DNA from: Mucilaginibacter sp.
Lineage (GTDB): Bacteria > Bacteroidota > Bacteroidia > Sphingobacteriales > Sphingobacteriaceae
NCBI GenBank assembly: GCA_030445275.1
Contig: JAUCSE010000031.1
Coordinates: forward strand, 1 to 64,000
Direction of reading: 5' to 3'
DNA: 64,000 bases
Below are positions 1 through 8,168 of this stretch, piece after piece (position 1 is the first letter of the stretch; every line of letters begins with the position of its first letter). The translations under genes and the position numbers were made by a program. The notes beneath the pieces are model-generated. The model ran no database searches, was not told the origin of the DNA, and was given only the letters and a program-made list of their open reading frames with translations.

Positions 1-1
1 G

Positions 2-397
2 ACCAAAGATTTCGGGGTATTTGCCAAGTTAAGTTACAATGATGGCCATACCGAAACCTGGTATTTCACCGAGATCGACCGTTCCCTGAGTTTTGGCGGG
101 GTATTGAAAGGCAATTCCTGGAAACGGCCCGATGATGAACTGGGTTTGGCTTTTGTGGCCAATGGGCTTTCGGCTCCCCATCGTGATTACCTGGCTGCGG
201 GTGGTTATGGCTTTTTAATTGGCGATGGCAAGCTGAATTACGGTCACGAGCTGATTGCCGAACTGTATTATAAAATAAATGCCTATCAAAAGAAATTCTG
301 GCTCAGCCCTGATTACCAATTTATCCTGAATCCGGCTTATAATAAAAATCGTGGACCGGTGAATGTGTTCTCACTCAGGGCGCATGTGGAGTTTTAG
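2..397 (+). CDS. OprB-like carbohydrate porin, C-terminal part (5' truncated by window)
   Basis: The frame is open from base 2 and ends at a stop at 397, so only the last ~131 residues of the protein are visible. The ORF track start at 104 is an internal Met. The end reads LNYGHELIAELYYKI, then WLSPDYQFILNP, then a final run VFSLRAHVEF ending in Phe. This is the typical last-strands pattern of OprB/carbohydrate-selective porins: an outer-membrane beta-barrel with alternating hydrophobic residues and a terminal aromatic for BAM recognition. The motif 'sPDyQfI.NP..n' is characteristic of that family. Function is inferred to be diffusion of sugars across the outer membrane. Nothing can be said of the N-terminus or signal peptide. 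Confidence 0.75.
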   Translation, partial: TKDFGVFAKLSYNDGHTETWYFTEIDRSLSFGGVLKGNSWKRPDDELGLAFVANGLSAPHRDYLAAGGYGFLIGDGKLNYGHELIAELYYKINAYQKKFWLSPDYQFILNPAYNKNRGPVNVFSLRAHVEF

Positions 398-408
398 GGG
401 AGATAAAA

Positions 409-714
409 TGACTCACCCCGCCTGTCCGCCATCCGGCGGACGGCCCCCCTCTCTTCGGCTTCGCCAGAAAGAGGGGGATTTTCAAAATACACTTGTCATG
501 CTGAACGCAGTGAAGCATCTATTATACACCATACATATTCACGAACAGATCCTTCGTTCCTCAGGATGACAATCTCTTTTTGTCTTTGCTCTTTTATCCA
601 TTGATCTTTGCTCCATTTTAAAACCCTCTTTCCGGCGAAGCCGAAGAGAGGGTGGTCCATCCGCCGACTGGCGGAGATGACCGGGTGAGTCCAATCGCCG
701 ATTTTGTCTGAACC
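409..714. repeat. Nested palindromic repeat, copy 1 (~306 bp)
   Basis: Begins TGACTCACCCCG and ends TTTTGTCTGAACC. The left arm (CCTCTCTTCGGCTTCGCC..AAAGAGG) recurs inverted on the right (CCCTCTTTCCGGCGAAGCCGAAGAGAGGG, then CGGGTGAGTC). A second, unrelated palindrome (494-571) lies inside it. A nearly identical copy in the same orientation lies at 1994-2298. The tracked ORFs here are read-through of the repeat. Confidence 0.9.
494..571. repeat. TGTCAT...ATGACA palindromic element, copy nested in the 306 bp repeat
   Basis: Imperfect inverted repeat: TGTCATGCTGAACGCAGTGAAGCATCTATT at one end and the complement of TGTCATCCTGAGGAACGAAGGATCT at the other. Related copies lie at 2078-2155, 10694-10768, 11600-11677 and 18508-18585. 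Confidence 0.85.
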
Positions 715-773
715 ATGATCCCTAGGATTAGGGGATTTACATGATTTGCAAATCAAAATCCCAAAAATCTGAT

Positions 774-817
774 AAATCCGCTTAACGGCGAAGCCCTCTT
801 GAACACCATTGAAAAAT
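774..817. repeat. 42 bp dispersed repeat (partner at 13761-13802, inverted)
   Basis: The segment AATCCGCTTAACGGCGAAGC..CACCATTGAAAAA recurs in inverted orientation at 13761-13802 with about 39 of 42 bases matching by eye. It lies in a non-coding stretch (715-868) that otherwise holds a degenerate piece of the TGTCTGAACC repeat family (see 33813-33934). Confidence 0.75.
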
Positions 818-868
818 CCGGGTTCAGGCAAATTAATTAATAATCCCCCGTCGTTACAGCACCTTCCC

Positions 869-1873
869 CTACTTATTACGTTTGATAAAAGCTATCAAAC
901 CTGGAAAATATTGATTAGGGTTGTCAATAAAACAGATATGGCCAGCATTTGGTACCACATCATATTGAGCATCAGGAAACAATTTGTTTAGCGTTTTAAT
1001 CTGTTCAGTACTTATAATAAAATCATATTCTCCCCTGATCAGCAAAACGGGAATAGTTATTTTGGGTATCATAGCAGCATAATTCAGCGAAAACGTTGAC
1101 GGTCCTATCTTTTGGGCAACCTCAAAATTCTTATGGATTTTTGTTCTTAAAACCGCATCCGGCAATTTGTTCAGTCTAATTACAAAGCTCCTGGTAAATG
1201 TGCTGTCGAACGCTTCCTGATATACTTGTTTATCATAAGCCAATCCTTTCTCCTTATTCTGAATAAGATCACTATACCTTTTTGTTGAATTGAGTATGCT
1301 GTCGGTTTGGTTATTAATAAAAGAAATTCGTTGATCGAAATCTTTTGGAAACGGATTCATGTCTGAAAATATCATCCCTTTAACGTGGCTTTGATATTTG
1401 TAACTATAAGCAAGAGCAAGCAAAGCACCATAGGAGTGCCCATATATAAAAAACTGGTTGAGTTTTAATCCCTTCCGTACCTGTTCTACCTCTTCAACAT
1501 AGCGGGACACCTTCCAAAGGGCGGTGTCATTTAATTGCTGTTTTGTTGGTTGCTCAGAAAAGTATGACCCAAACTGGTCATAATAATAAATGGTTATTCC
1601 CTGGTTTGGGAGGTACTTTGAAAATATTTCAAAATACTCATGTGATTGGGCAGGGCCGCCATGCAACAACAAAACATTAATTTTTCCGTCTCCAATTTTT
1701 TGAGTCCAAACCCAAAACTTTCCGTCAATCAATATTTTCTTTACTCCCTGCTCATGTTGTTTTTTGTAATATACACTATCTTTCTCCTGACCTTTAGTAA
1801 CCATTGCGGTCAAAAGCAAAAAAAGCGCTATTAAACAAGTCCGTAAATTGGGGAGGGCAAATGGTATGTTCAT
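869..1873 (-). CDS. Secreted alpha/beta hydrolase, S33 / prolyl iminopeptidase-like
   Basis: 334 residues. An N-terminal hydrophobic segment (about residues 8-28, ending near TKGQE) looks like a signal peptide, so the enzyme is probably exported. The oxyanion motif HGGP follows at about residue 71, the nucleophile elbow GHSYGA at about 145-150, an acid in RGEYDF near 284, and the catalytic His in NAGHICF near 311. HGGP plus GHSYGG-type elbow is the pattern of peptidase family S33 (prolyl iminopeptidases) and related hydrolases; the true substrate cannot be read. The gene stands alone, bracketed by two direct copies of a ~305 bp nested palindromic repeat, which sets it apart from its neighbours and suggests it may have been duplicated or moved with them. 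Confidence 0.85.
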   Translation of the reverse strand: MNIPFALPNLRTCLIALFLLLTAMVTKGQEKDSVYYKKQHEQGVKKILIDGKFWVWTQKIGDGKINVLLLHGGPAQSHEYFEIFSKYLPNQGITIYYYDQFGSYFSEQPTKQQLNDTALWKVSRYVEEVEQVRKGLKLNQFFIYGHSYGALLALAYSYKYQSHVKGMIFSDMNPFPKDFDQRISFINNQTDSILNSTKRYSDLIQNKEKGLAYDKQVYQEAFDSTFTRSFVIRLNKLPDAVLRTKIHKNFEVAQKIGPSTFSLNYAAMIPKITIPVLLIRGEYDFIISTEQIKTLNKLFPDAQYDVVPNAGHICFIDNPNQYFPGLIAFIKRNK

Positions 1874-1993
1874 TTTTTTGATTTAGGGTTATGACTATAC
1901 TATTTACACCTGGGTTACAGCCTAATCATTTATCCTTAAAATTTCCTCTGTGTCGTCAATGTGGTTTATAAATGGTGGTGACAGGCGAAGCGT

Positions 1994-2298
1994 TGACTCA
2001 CCCCGCCTATCCGCCATCCGGCGGACGGCACCCCTCTCTTCGGCTTCGCCGGAAAGAGGGGATTTTCAAAATACACTTGTCATGCTGAACGCAGTGAAGC
2101 ATCTATTATACACCATACATGTTCACGGACAGATCCTTCGTTCCTTAGGATGACAATTTCTTTTTGTCTTTGCTCTTTTATCCATTGATCTTTGCTCCAT
2201 TTTAAAACCCTCTTTCCGCCGCGGGCGAAGAGAGAGTGGTCCATCCGCCGACTGGCGGAGATGACCAGGTGAGTCTAATCGCCGATTTTGTCTGAACC
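1994..2298. repeat. Nested palindromic repeat, copy 2 (~305 bp)
   Basis: Same order of modules as 409-714: TGACTCACCCCG, GGCTTCGCCGGAAAGAGG, the nested TGTCAT..ATGACA palindrome (2078-2155), a shared TCTTTGCTCTTTTATCCATTG spacer, the inverted right arm, and TTTTGTCTGAACC. It differs from copy 1 by scattered single-base changes, and is in direct orientation to it. Confidence 0.9.
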
Positions 2299-2302
2299 CG
2301 CC

Positions 2303-2326
2303 GTTGTTGGTGTTGTCACCAACAAC
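2303..2326. terminator. Perfect 10-bp hairpin downstream of the UbiA gene
   Basis: GTTGTTGGTG-TTGT-CACCAACAAC lies 9 bases beyond the stop of the minus-strand prenyltransferase. No clear T-run follows on the minus strand, so termination is plausible but not certain; it may also be another repeat family. Confidence 0.45.
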
Positions 2327-2334
2327 ATAATCAT

Positions 2335-3219
2335 CTACCCCCATATCGCCAAAACCCCAAAATAAACCAGCATACAGGCCGAACTCAAAAAATTCATACG
2401 CATGGCATTCTTATAATTAGCATTTGTTGTTGACTGGCCAACCTTATAAAACCAGTAGTTAAAAAATAAAAATATGGGCAGCGCACAAACCACAAAAAAG
2501 TAAAAGTGCAGCATCCTCCCTTGTGAATGCCAGTAATAAAACGACAGCGCTATCCCCAAGGCAAATAATATCCCCGAAAAAACAAAAGAGCCTTTATAGC
2601 CCAGTACCAGGCTCAGCGTCCGGTCGCCGCGACGACTATCCTCTGCATGCTGGTAAACCTGGGTAAGCGGATATGATGCCCCTATTAAGCAGGAACATAT
2701 GGCCCCTGCTACGGTAAAACCGGTGTCCCAATGTCTGAATAAGCTTAGTCCGCTTAATGCGGAGTAGGTGGTATAATAAATAAATGCCCCCTGAAAAAAG
2801 AAAACGGTGAGGAAACTGATGATGGGATATTTTTTTAACCGCGTAGCCGGGTGACTGTACAACTTGGACATAATACCATATACCAACACCGCAAAGGCAA
2901 ATTCCCAATTGATCAAAAAGCCAAGCAAAAAAGCCACCGCTTCCAACAGTATCGAAAAATAATAAAGGCTGATATCAACCTCGGGTGGCTTGGCTAGCAG
3001 GGCAATACTGTCCTCATCCCGGTCAAAATAACTGTTATAACCATTACTTGCCGGGAAAGCCAGTAAATGCCATATGAAGAATACAAGTATAGCCGACGAT
3101 GCGTGAATAACCTGTACCTGGCTAAAGGCAAACAAATATACCGGGAGCAAAAACACAGAAAAAACAAAGCGCAGATGCGCCCATGCCGATGCGGTAGGTA
3201 TTAGCTGTTTAAATTTCAT
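2335..3219 (-). CDS. UbiA-family prenyltransferase
   Basis: 294 residues, almost entirely membrane-spanning (eight or nine hydrophobic helices). The first Asp-rich motif is N-x-x-x-S-Y-F-D-R-D-E-D (about residues 59-70), matching the UbiA NxxxDxxxD signature that binds Mg-diphosphate. The second conserved loop, YSHPATRLKKYP (about 120-131), corresponds to the YS..P.rlK region. Such enzymes attach an isoprenoid chain to an aromatic or other acceptor in the inner membrane. The gene faces a YceI - type III PKS - oxidoreductase - methyltransferase run on the other strand, which suggests a shared pathway, although it is transcribed separately. It could instead serve quinone, heme or carotenoid chemistry. 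Confidence 0.85.
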   Translation of the reverse strand: MKFKQLIPTASAWAHLRFVFSVFLLPVYLFAFSQVQVIHASSAILVFFIWHLLAFPASNGYNSYFDRDEDSIALLAKPPEVDISLYYFSILLEAVAFLLGFLINWEFAFAVLVYGIMSKLYSHPATRLKKYPIISFLTVFFFQGAFIYYTTYSALSGLSLFRHWDTGFTVAGAICSCLIGASYPLTQVYQHAEDSRRGDRTLSLVLGYKGSFVFSGILFALGIALSFYYWHSQGRMLHFYFFVVCALPIFLFFNYWFYKVGQSTTNANYKNAMRMNFLSSACMLVYFGVLAIWG

Positions 3220-3391
3220 ACAGTAAAGTTTGTTTTTTAAACAGACAAAAAGGCGGTAAAGGCTATAAATTTTTTAAAGGCAACCCTTTATGCCTGCACC
3301 AACGTAATAATCTTAAACATAATGTTCATTTACACTACAGTAAAATTTAATGATGAGTAAAATGTTATGTTTAAAACTACGTTCGTATTCC

Positions 3392-3928
3392 ATGATGAAA
3401 AAAATTTATACAGCTATAATTTTAGCTATTTTAGTAAGCAATAGTTTTGCCCAGGTAAAGCCCACCGTAACCAAATCAGAAATCACCTTTAAAATTAAAA
3501 ACCTCGGCATTAATTGTAATGGCAATTTTACCGGTTTGCAGGCCGATATACAGTTTAAGCCAACTGATCTGACCACCAGTACCATTGAGGCATCTGTTGA
3601 TGCAGCTTCTGTTAATACCGATAACGGCTCGCGCGATAAACACCTGAAAAGTGAGGACTATTTTGATGTGGCCACCTACCCAAAGATCAAGCTCAAATCG
3701 GTATCATTTAAACATAAAAGCGGCAACAACTACATTGGTAATTTTAACGTAACTATAAGAGATAAAACAAAGTTGATCGAAATACCTTTTACGTATACAG
3801 AAACAGGCAATGCGGCTGTGTTTAACGGTAGCTTTAAAATAACCAGGACCGATTTTGGCATCGGCGGTAAAAACCTGATCCTATCAAACGAAGCTACAGT
3901 TACCGTGAATGTGGAAATTAGTAAGTAA
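3392..3928 (+). CDS. YceI family exported lipid-binding protein
   Basis: The tracked ORF opens at 3350, but a standard signal peptide (MMKKIYTAIILAILVSNSFAQ) starts only at codon 15 (3392), so I place the start there, giving 178 residues. The mature part follows the YceI pattern: a KSEITFKIKNLG opening, a central VNTDNGSRDKHLKSEDYFDV segment, then FKHKSGNNYIGNFNVTIRDKTK and a closing TRTDFGIGG. YceI proteins form an eight-stranded lipocalin-like barrel that holds polyprenyl chains or fatty amides in the periplasm. Its place between a prenyltransferase and a type III PKS fits carriage of a prenylated or lipid product. That link is inference from position. Confidence 0.88.
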   Translation: MMKKIYTAIILAILVSNSFAQVKPTVTKSEITFKIKNLGINCNGNFTGLQADIQFKPTDLTTSTIEASVDAASVNTDNGSRDKHLKSEDYFDVATYPKIKLKSVSFKHKSGNNYIGNFNVTIRDKTKLIEIPFTYTETGNAAVFNGSFKITRTDFGIGGKNLILSNEATVTVNVEISK

Positions 3929-3937
3929 ACCGCGTTT

Positions 3938-4040
3938 TAGTATCAAGTATCATGACAGAAGCGTTTTTATATAAACCAGAACATTCAAAAATCTTGATAT
4001 TTGATACTAGCTACTTGATACCAACAACAACTTGATACTA
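3938..4040. repeat. Inverted repeat element with (C)TTGATAC motifs
   Basis: TAGTATCAAG at 3938-3947 is matched by CTTGATACTA at 4031-4040, with further internal TTTGATACTAG and ACTTGATACC copies. It fills nearly the whole gap between YceI and the PKS, and ends 4 bases before the PKS start codon. Confidence 0.7.
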
Positions 4041-4044
4041 AAAA

Positions 4045-5154
4045 ATGGATAGTTGCATCAGTGCTATTGGGATAGCAAATCCCGACAACCGTATTGCGCA
4101 GGGCGATATTTACCATTTTATGGTGAATGCCTTTGGGCTGGATGCAACTAACGCGGCACGGCTTAAAACTATTTATGACCATTCGGGCATTGATTACCGT
4201 TATTCGGTTATCCCTGATTTTGCCAGCAGCGATCCATCACAATATATCTTTTTTGAACAGACCACTAACCTGGAGCCTTTTCCCGGCACACAGAAACGGT
4301 TAAAGTTTTACGAACAGGAAGCCATAGCTATTGCCATTAAAGCGGTGCAAAACTGCCTGAGTAATTTTGAGGATGGCATTTTACAGCAGATAACGCACCT
4401 GATTACCGTGAGCTGCACCGGCATGCACGCCCCCGGCATCGATATCGAGCTGGTTGAAAAACTGCCCCTGAATCGCGATACCGAGCGTACGTGTATCAAT
4501 TTCATGGGATGCTATGGCGCCATAAATGCCCTGAAAGTAGCCGACTATATTTGCCGGGCCGAACCCAATGCCAAAGTGCTTATCGTAAGTGTAGAGCTTT
4601 GCACCCTGCATTTCCAGAAGGCTAACACGCTTGATAACTGGGTGGCCAACTCGTTGTTCAGCGATGGTGGAGCAGCAGTACTGGTTGAAAATACAGCCAA
4701 TCGTTTAGGCAAGGGAACTTATCTCTCCTTAAAAAACTTTTACACCGAGTTTGTAACTGAGGCCCGCGATGATATGGGTTGGTACGTGGGCAATACCGGT
4801 TTCGAAATGAAATTGACTTCACGGGTATCCAAGCAGATCAAAAAACACATTAAGGATTTAATGGGTCGCTTTTTGCAAAAGGTTAAGGTTGATGCCGGAC
4901 AGGTAACCGCCTATGCGGTACATCCGGGCGGGCGCAAAATATTGGAAGCCGTGGAGAGTGCGTTGGAACTGCCCGAAGAAAGCAATGCCTTCGCCTATCA
5001 AACGCTGCAGGAGTACGGCAATATGTCATCAGCCACGATATTGTTTGTGCTGCAAAAAATGTTGGCAGCGCAAAATTTGAAGGAGCAAACCATCATGAGC
5101 TTTGCCTTTGGCCCGGGACTAACGGTTGAAGGTATGATACTGGAAATGCACTAA
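4045..5154 (+). CDS. Type III polyketide synthase (chalcone/stilbene synthase superfamily)
   Basis: 369 residues, the usual single-domain thiolase-fold length. The catalytic triad is visible: Cys156 in FMGCYGA, His293 in AVHPGGR, and Asn326 in YGNMSSAT. The Thr/Ser-rich TVSCTGMHAPG loop precedes the active site, and FGPGLTVEGM at the end is the C-terminal GFGPG motif. Enzymes of this family load an acyl-CoA starter, extend it with malonyl-CoA and cyclise it to a resorcinol, pyrone or phloroglucinol. It is followed after 3 bases by a FAD oxidoreductase and then a methyltransferase. This gene set recalls the srsA/srsB/srsC set of Streptomyces griseus (alkylresorcinol synthase, methyltransferase, flavoprotein). 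The start ATG follows directly on an inverted repeat element. Confidence 0.93.
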   Translation: MDSCISAIGIANPDNRIAQGDIYHFMVNAFGLDATNAARLKTIYDHSGIDYRYSVIPDFASSDPSQYIFFEQTTNLEPFPGTQKRLKFYEQEAIAIAIKAVQNCLSNFEDGILQQITHLITVSCTGMHAPGIDIELVEKLPLNRDTERTCINFMGCYGAINALKVADYICRAEPNAKVLIVSVELCTLHFQKANTLDNWVANSLFSDGGAAVLVENTANRLGKGTYLSLKNFYTEFVTEARDDMGWYVGNTGFEMKLTSRVSKQIKKHIKDLMGRFLQKVKVDAGQVTAYAVHPGGRKILEAVESALELPEESNAFAYQTLQEYGNMSSATILFVLQKMLAAQNLKEQTIMSFAFGPGLTVEGMILEMH

Positions 5155-5157
5155 CCT

Positions 5158-6306
5158 ATGAGCGATATCATTGTAATTGGCGGCGGTTTGGCAGGTTTAT
5201 TCAATGCCATTTTACTCAACCGGGCCGGTTTACAGGTTACCCTGATCGAAAAAAAGACCTACCCCATGCACCGCGTATGCGGCGAATATATATCCAACGA
5301 AGTAATTCCTTTTCTCAGCGCTTTAGATATTGACCTGGAACCCTTGAATGTTGCCCGCATTAACCGGCTGGAAGTTACCGCGGCATCGGGTACTAAACTC
5401 TCGCAAAAACTTGATCTGGGTGGTTTTGGACTAAGCCGTTTCACCTTTGATGATCTGTTATATTGCAAAGCTTTGGCCGAGGGGGTGACGATGATGACTG
5501 ATACCCGGGTAGAGGATGTGCGTTTCGTCAATAATCATTTTGAGGTGGTTACACCTGGCAACGTATTAACCGCGCCACTGGTTATCGGTTCATTTGGTAA
5601 ACGCTCCAATCTTGATCAAAAATTAAAACGCCCTTTCTTTTATAAACGTAGTCCGTACCTGGCTGTAAAGTTTCATGTCAGGATGGATTTCCCGGACGAT
5701 CTGATACAGCTTAACAATTATAAAGACGGCTATTGCGGCGTAAGCAAAGCCGATGGCGATCGCTACTGCATGTGCTATATGGCCCATCGCGATGACCTGC
5801 GTAAATATGGCACGCTGCAGGGATTGGAAGAAAACGTGATCCGCAAGAATCCATACCTGAACGATATTTTCAACAATGCCGAATTTTTAATGGATAAACC
5901 CGAGGTGATCAACGAGATCTCCTTTGAAAAAAAAGCCCCGGTCGACAACCATATCCTGATGAGCGGCGATACCGCCGGTATGATTGCCCCCCTTTGCGGC
6001 AACGGCATGACCATGGCCATCCACTCGGCCAAAATACTATCCGAAATAATCATCAGCCATTATAAACCAGGCAAGTTTAACCTCATTAATAGGGTAGCAC
6101 TCGAAGCAAATTATACCCAAAGCTGGAATAAAGAGTTCGCCCGGCGCTTATGGGTGGGTCGGCAGCTACAGCGTTTATTCGGCAATAATAATACTACAGC
6201 ACTCACTTTAAATTTACTGAAAGGTCTGCCTTCGGTATCTAACTTTTTGATCAGTAAAACACATGGAAAACCAATGGACACGAATTTCACGAATGAGATC
6301 GAATAA
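5158..6306 (+). CDS. FAD-dependent oxidoreductase (geranylgeranyl reductase / monooxygenase-like)
   Basis: 382 residues. The N-terminus carries the Rossmann dinucleotide motif IIVIGGGLAGLFNA with a following LIEKK acidic end, then RVCGEYIS, a pattern common in geranylgeranyl-reductase-like and aromatic hydroxylase-like flavoproteins. The second FAD motif, SGDTAGMIAPLCGNGM, lies at about residues 266-281. It starts 3 bases after the PKS stop, so the two genes are very likely cotranscribed and the enzyme probably oxidises the PKS product or reduces an isoprenoid. The last ~12 residues (KPMDTNFTNEIE) are encoded by the left arm of an inverted repeat element, so the natural C-terminus was probably shorter, near KTHG. 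Confidence 0.87.
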   Translation: MSDIIVIGGGLAGLFNAILLNRAGLQVTLIEKKTYPMHRVCGEYISNEVIPFLSALDIDLEPLNVARINRLEVTAASGTKLSQKLDLGGFGLSRFTFDDLLYCKALAEGVTMMTDTRVEDVRFVNNHFEVVTPGNVLTAPLVIGSFGKRSNLDQKLKRPFFYKRSPYLAVKFHVRMDFPDDLIQLNNYKDGYCGVSKADGDRYCMCYMAHRDDLRKYGTLQGLEENVIRKNPYLNDIFNNAEFLMDKPEVINEISFEKKAPVDNHILMSGDTAGMIAPLCGNGMTMAIHSAKILSEIIISHYKPGKFNLINRVALEANYTQSWNKEFARRLWVGRQLQRLFGNNNTTALTLNLLKGLPSVSNFLISKTHGKPMDTNFTNEIE

Positions 6307-6403
6307 ACACTAATTAATGCTCTATTTAAAGAATTTATACCTATTCGTAAGATTTGTGCTAATTCTATTCGTGAAATCCGATCTCATTCGTGAAATTCGT
6401 GTC
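6277..6403. repeat. Inverted repeat element with perfect 25-bp arms inside the PKS operon
   Basis: Arm 1 at 6277-6301 (GACACGAATTTCACGAATG..) and arm 2 at 6379-6403 are exact reverse complements of 25 bp, separated by 77 bp of AT-rich DNA that carries another ATTCGTGAAAT copy. The left arm encodes the tail of the oxidoreductase, and the right arm holds the GTG used as the tracked methyltransferase start. Confidence 0.92.
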
Positions 6404-6404
6404 T

Positions 6405-7094
6405 ATGAAGAATCGCTCGGTAGTCCCCGAAATAATGGATGATTTTGATCTGCCAACAAGCGAAATTGCACCTGTTCTGACCGGATTAGGTAAAGTAAAC
6501 TCTTGGTTTGGCGGGCATAAAAGCATCATCAAAGCTTTGGAAAAATTCCCGGTACATACCGGTTACTCCATAAGTGATTGGGGTTGCGGCGGTGGCGATG
6601 CCCTGATCGCGATTCATAAATGGGCCACTAAAAATAAGCTGGACCTAAAATTAACAGGGATCGATGCCGCCCCGGCTGCCATCAGCTTTGCCCGGTCGGC
6701 ATCTGCCGGGTTCCATAATATTGATTATTTGCAGGCCGATGTTATTAATAATATTGACAAAATAAAACCTGCTGATATCATCATAAATAACCTCTTTACC
6801 CACCATTTTGATGACGAAAACTGGATAAAACTGATCAAAAACATGCAATTATCGGCACAAAAAGGCATCATTATTACCGATTTGCACCGTCATTGGCTAT
6901 TATATTACGCTGTTATTGCCATTACGCACGCATTTACCCGCAATAAAATGGTACGCAATGACGGACCCTTATCGGTAAAGCGGGCATTCAAAAAACGGGA
7001 GTTGGTGGCCTTGCTAAAAGCCGCGCAAATTATTAACTATAATTTAACATGGCATTGGCCATTCCGCTGGGCTTTAGTCATCTACAAATCGTAA
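6405..7094 (+). CDS. Class I SAM-dependent methyltransferase of the PKS cluster
   Basis: The track opens at a GTG (6390) lying inside a repeat arm. ATG at 6405 (MKNRSVVPEIMD) is the better start, giving 229 residues. Motif I for SAM binding is ISDWGCGGGDA (about residues 52-62), followed by an acidic strand end LTGIDAAP and the later QADVINN and NNLFTHHFDD motifs. The C-terminal half has a hydrophobic helix (LLYYAVIAITHAF), as in methyltransferases acting on lipophilic substrates. Together with the type III PKS and flavoprotein upstream, it probably methylates a hydroxyl or ring carbon of the phenolic product. The repeat element between it and the oxidoreductase may weaken or alter coupling. 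Confidence 0.85.
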   Translation: MKNRSVVPEIMDDFDLPTSEIAPVLTGLGKVNSWFGGHKSIIKALEKFPVHTGYSISDWGCGGGDALIAIHKWATKNKLDLKLTGIDAAPAAISFARSASAGFHNIDYLQADVINNIDKIKPADIIINNLFTHHFDDENWIKLIKNMQLSAQKGIIITDLHRHWLLYYAVIAITHAFTRNKMVRNDGPLSVKRAFKKRELVALLKAAQIINYNLTWHWPFRWALVIYKS

Positions 7095-7103
7095 CTTTAC
7101 GAT

Positions 7104-8168
7104 ATGAATTTGCGTGTACTGGTTTTAATAACCGCCCTGGGCGTGGCTATAACGCTATCAGCTGTTAACTTTTACTTTCAGCACAAATGGTATGATGTAA
7201 TGGTAACCTTTCTGGCTACATTGGTTACCAGTTATGTAGTTTTTTATTACCTCATTGAAAAATACATATACTCGCGCATCAAGCTCATTTACAAGCTTAT
7301 ACACAACCTAAAACTGGGCCGCGATCTGCGTGATGCACTTGGCGAACACGTAAGTGTGAACCCGATTAATGATGTAGAGCAGGAGGTAAAGGAGTGGGCC
7401 AAGCAAAAGAAAATAGAAATTGATGAGCTTCGCAAACAGGAAAAATTCCGCCGCGACTTCCTGTCAAACATATCACATGAGTTTAAAACGCCTCTTTTTG
7501 CTATACAGGGATACATTGAAGCCTTGCAGGATGATGACTTTGACGATCGTGAAATGGCTCGCCAGTTTTTGGATAAAGCATCAAAAAATGTGGATCGCCT
7601 GAGTTATCTGATCCAGGATCTGGATGAAATATCGAAGCTTGAATCGGGCGAAATACCTATTAATTACAGCAAATTCAAGATCAACGACCTGATTAAGGAG
7701 GTTTTTGAATCATTGGAGATCAAAGGCAAACAGTACCATATTAAATTAATATTTAAACAAAAATACGATGAAGGCATATTGGTATATGCCGACCGCGAAA
7801 AAATACGGCAGGTACTGGTTAACCTGATCGATAACTCTTTTAAGTATGGCAAGGAAGAGGGCAGCACTTCGGTAAGTCTTTTTGTACTGCATGACCAGGT
7901 ACTGATTGAGGTAACAGACGATGGCATCGGCATTGAAGAAAAGTTCCTGCCACGCTTGTTTGAGCGGTTTTATCGTACGGATACCAGCCGGTCAAGGCAA
8001 ATTGGTGGCTCAGGGTTAGGGTTGGCCATTGTAAAACATATTATTGAGGCCCACCAGCAAACCATTAATGTACGCAGCACTGAAGGGCTGGGTTCAACAT
8101 TCGGGTTTACTCTGCAAATAGCCAAACAAACCTTGCCTTTCCCCAGTATACCCGTGTTAAAGAGTTAA
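7104..8168 (+). CDS. PhoR-like sensor histidine kinase
   Basis: 354 residues. Two N-terminal hydrophobic helices (about 4-22 and 31-52) form a short membrane anchor, followed by a HAMP-like linker and the phosphoacceptor motif NISHEFKTPLFAIQGYIEAL (His near residue 127). The ATPase part shows the N-box VNLIDNSFKYG, G1 DDGIGIEEKFLPRLFERFYR and G2 GGSGLGLAIV. This is the usual EnvZ/PhoR class domain order, without a PAS domain. No response regulator adjoins it, so the partner is encoded elsewhere. The genes downstream (DUF47, Pit) and a direct TTAACA repeat overlapping its stop codon suggest a phosphate-starvation role. Confidence 0.88.
   Translation: MNLRVLVLITALGVAITLSAVNFYFQHKWYDVMVTFLATLVTSYVVFYYLIEKYIYSRIKLIYKLIHNLKLGRDLRDALGEHVSVNPINDVEQEVKEWAKQKKIEIDELRKQEKFRRDFLSNISHEFKTPLFAIQGYIEALQDDDFDDREMARQFLDKASKNVDRLSYLIQDLDEISKLESGEIPINYSKFKINDLIKEVFESLEIKGKQYHIKLIFKQKYDEGILVYADREKIRQVLVNLIDNSFKYGKEEGSTSVSLFVLHDQVLIEVTDDGIGIEEKFLPRLFERFYRTDTSRSRQIGGSGLGLAIVKHIIEAHQQTINVRSTEGLGSTFGFTLQIAKQTLPFPSIPVLKS

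Noticed and set aside
363-831. Tracked ORFs 363..569 (+) and 496..831 (-)
   Set aside because: Both read through the nested palindromic repeat; the same peptide (NTLVMLNAVKHLLYTI) appears again at the second repeat copy, which shows it is repeat-derived and not a gene.
1950-2344. Tracked ORFs 1950..2153 (+) and 2123..2344 (-)
   Set aside because: Produced by repeat copy 2 and the hairpin at 2303; no domain and no conserved start.
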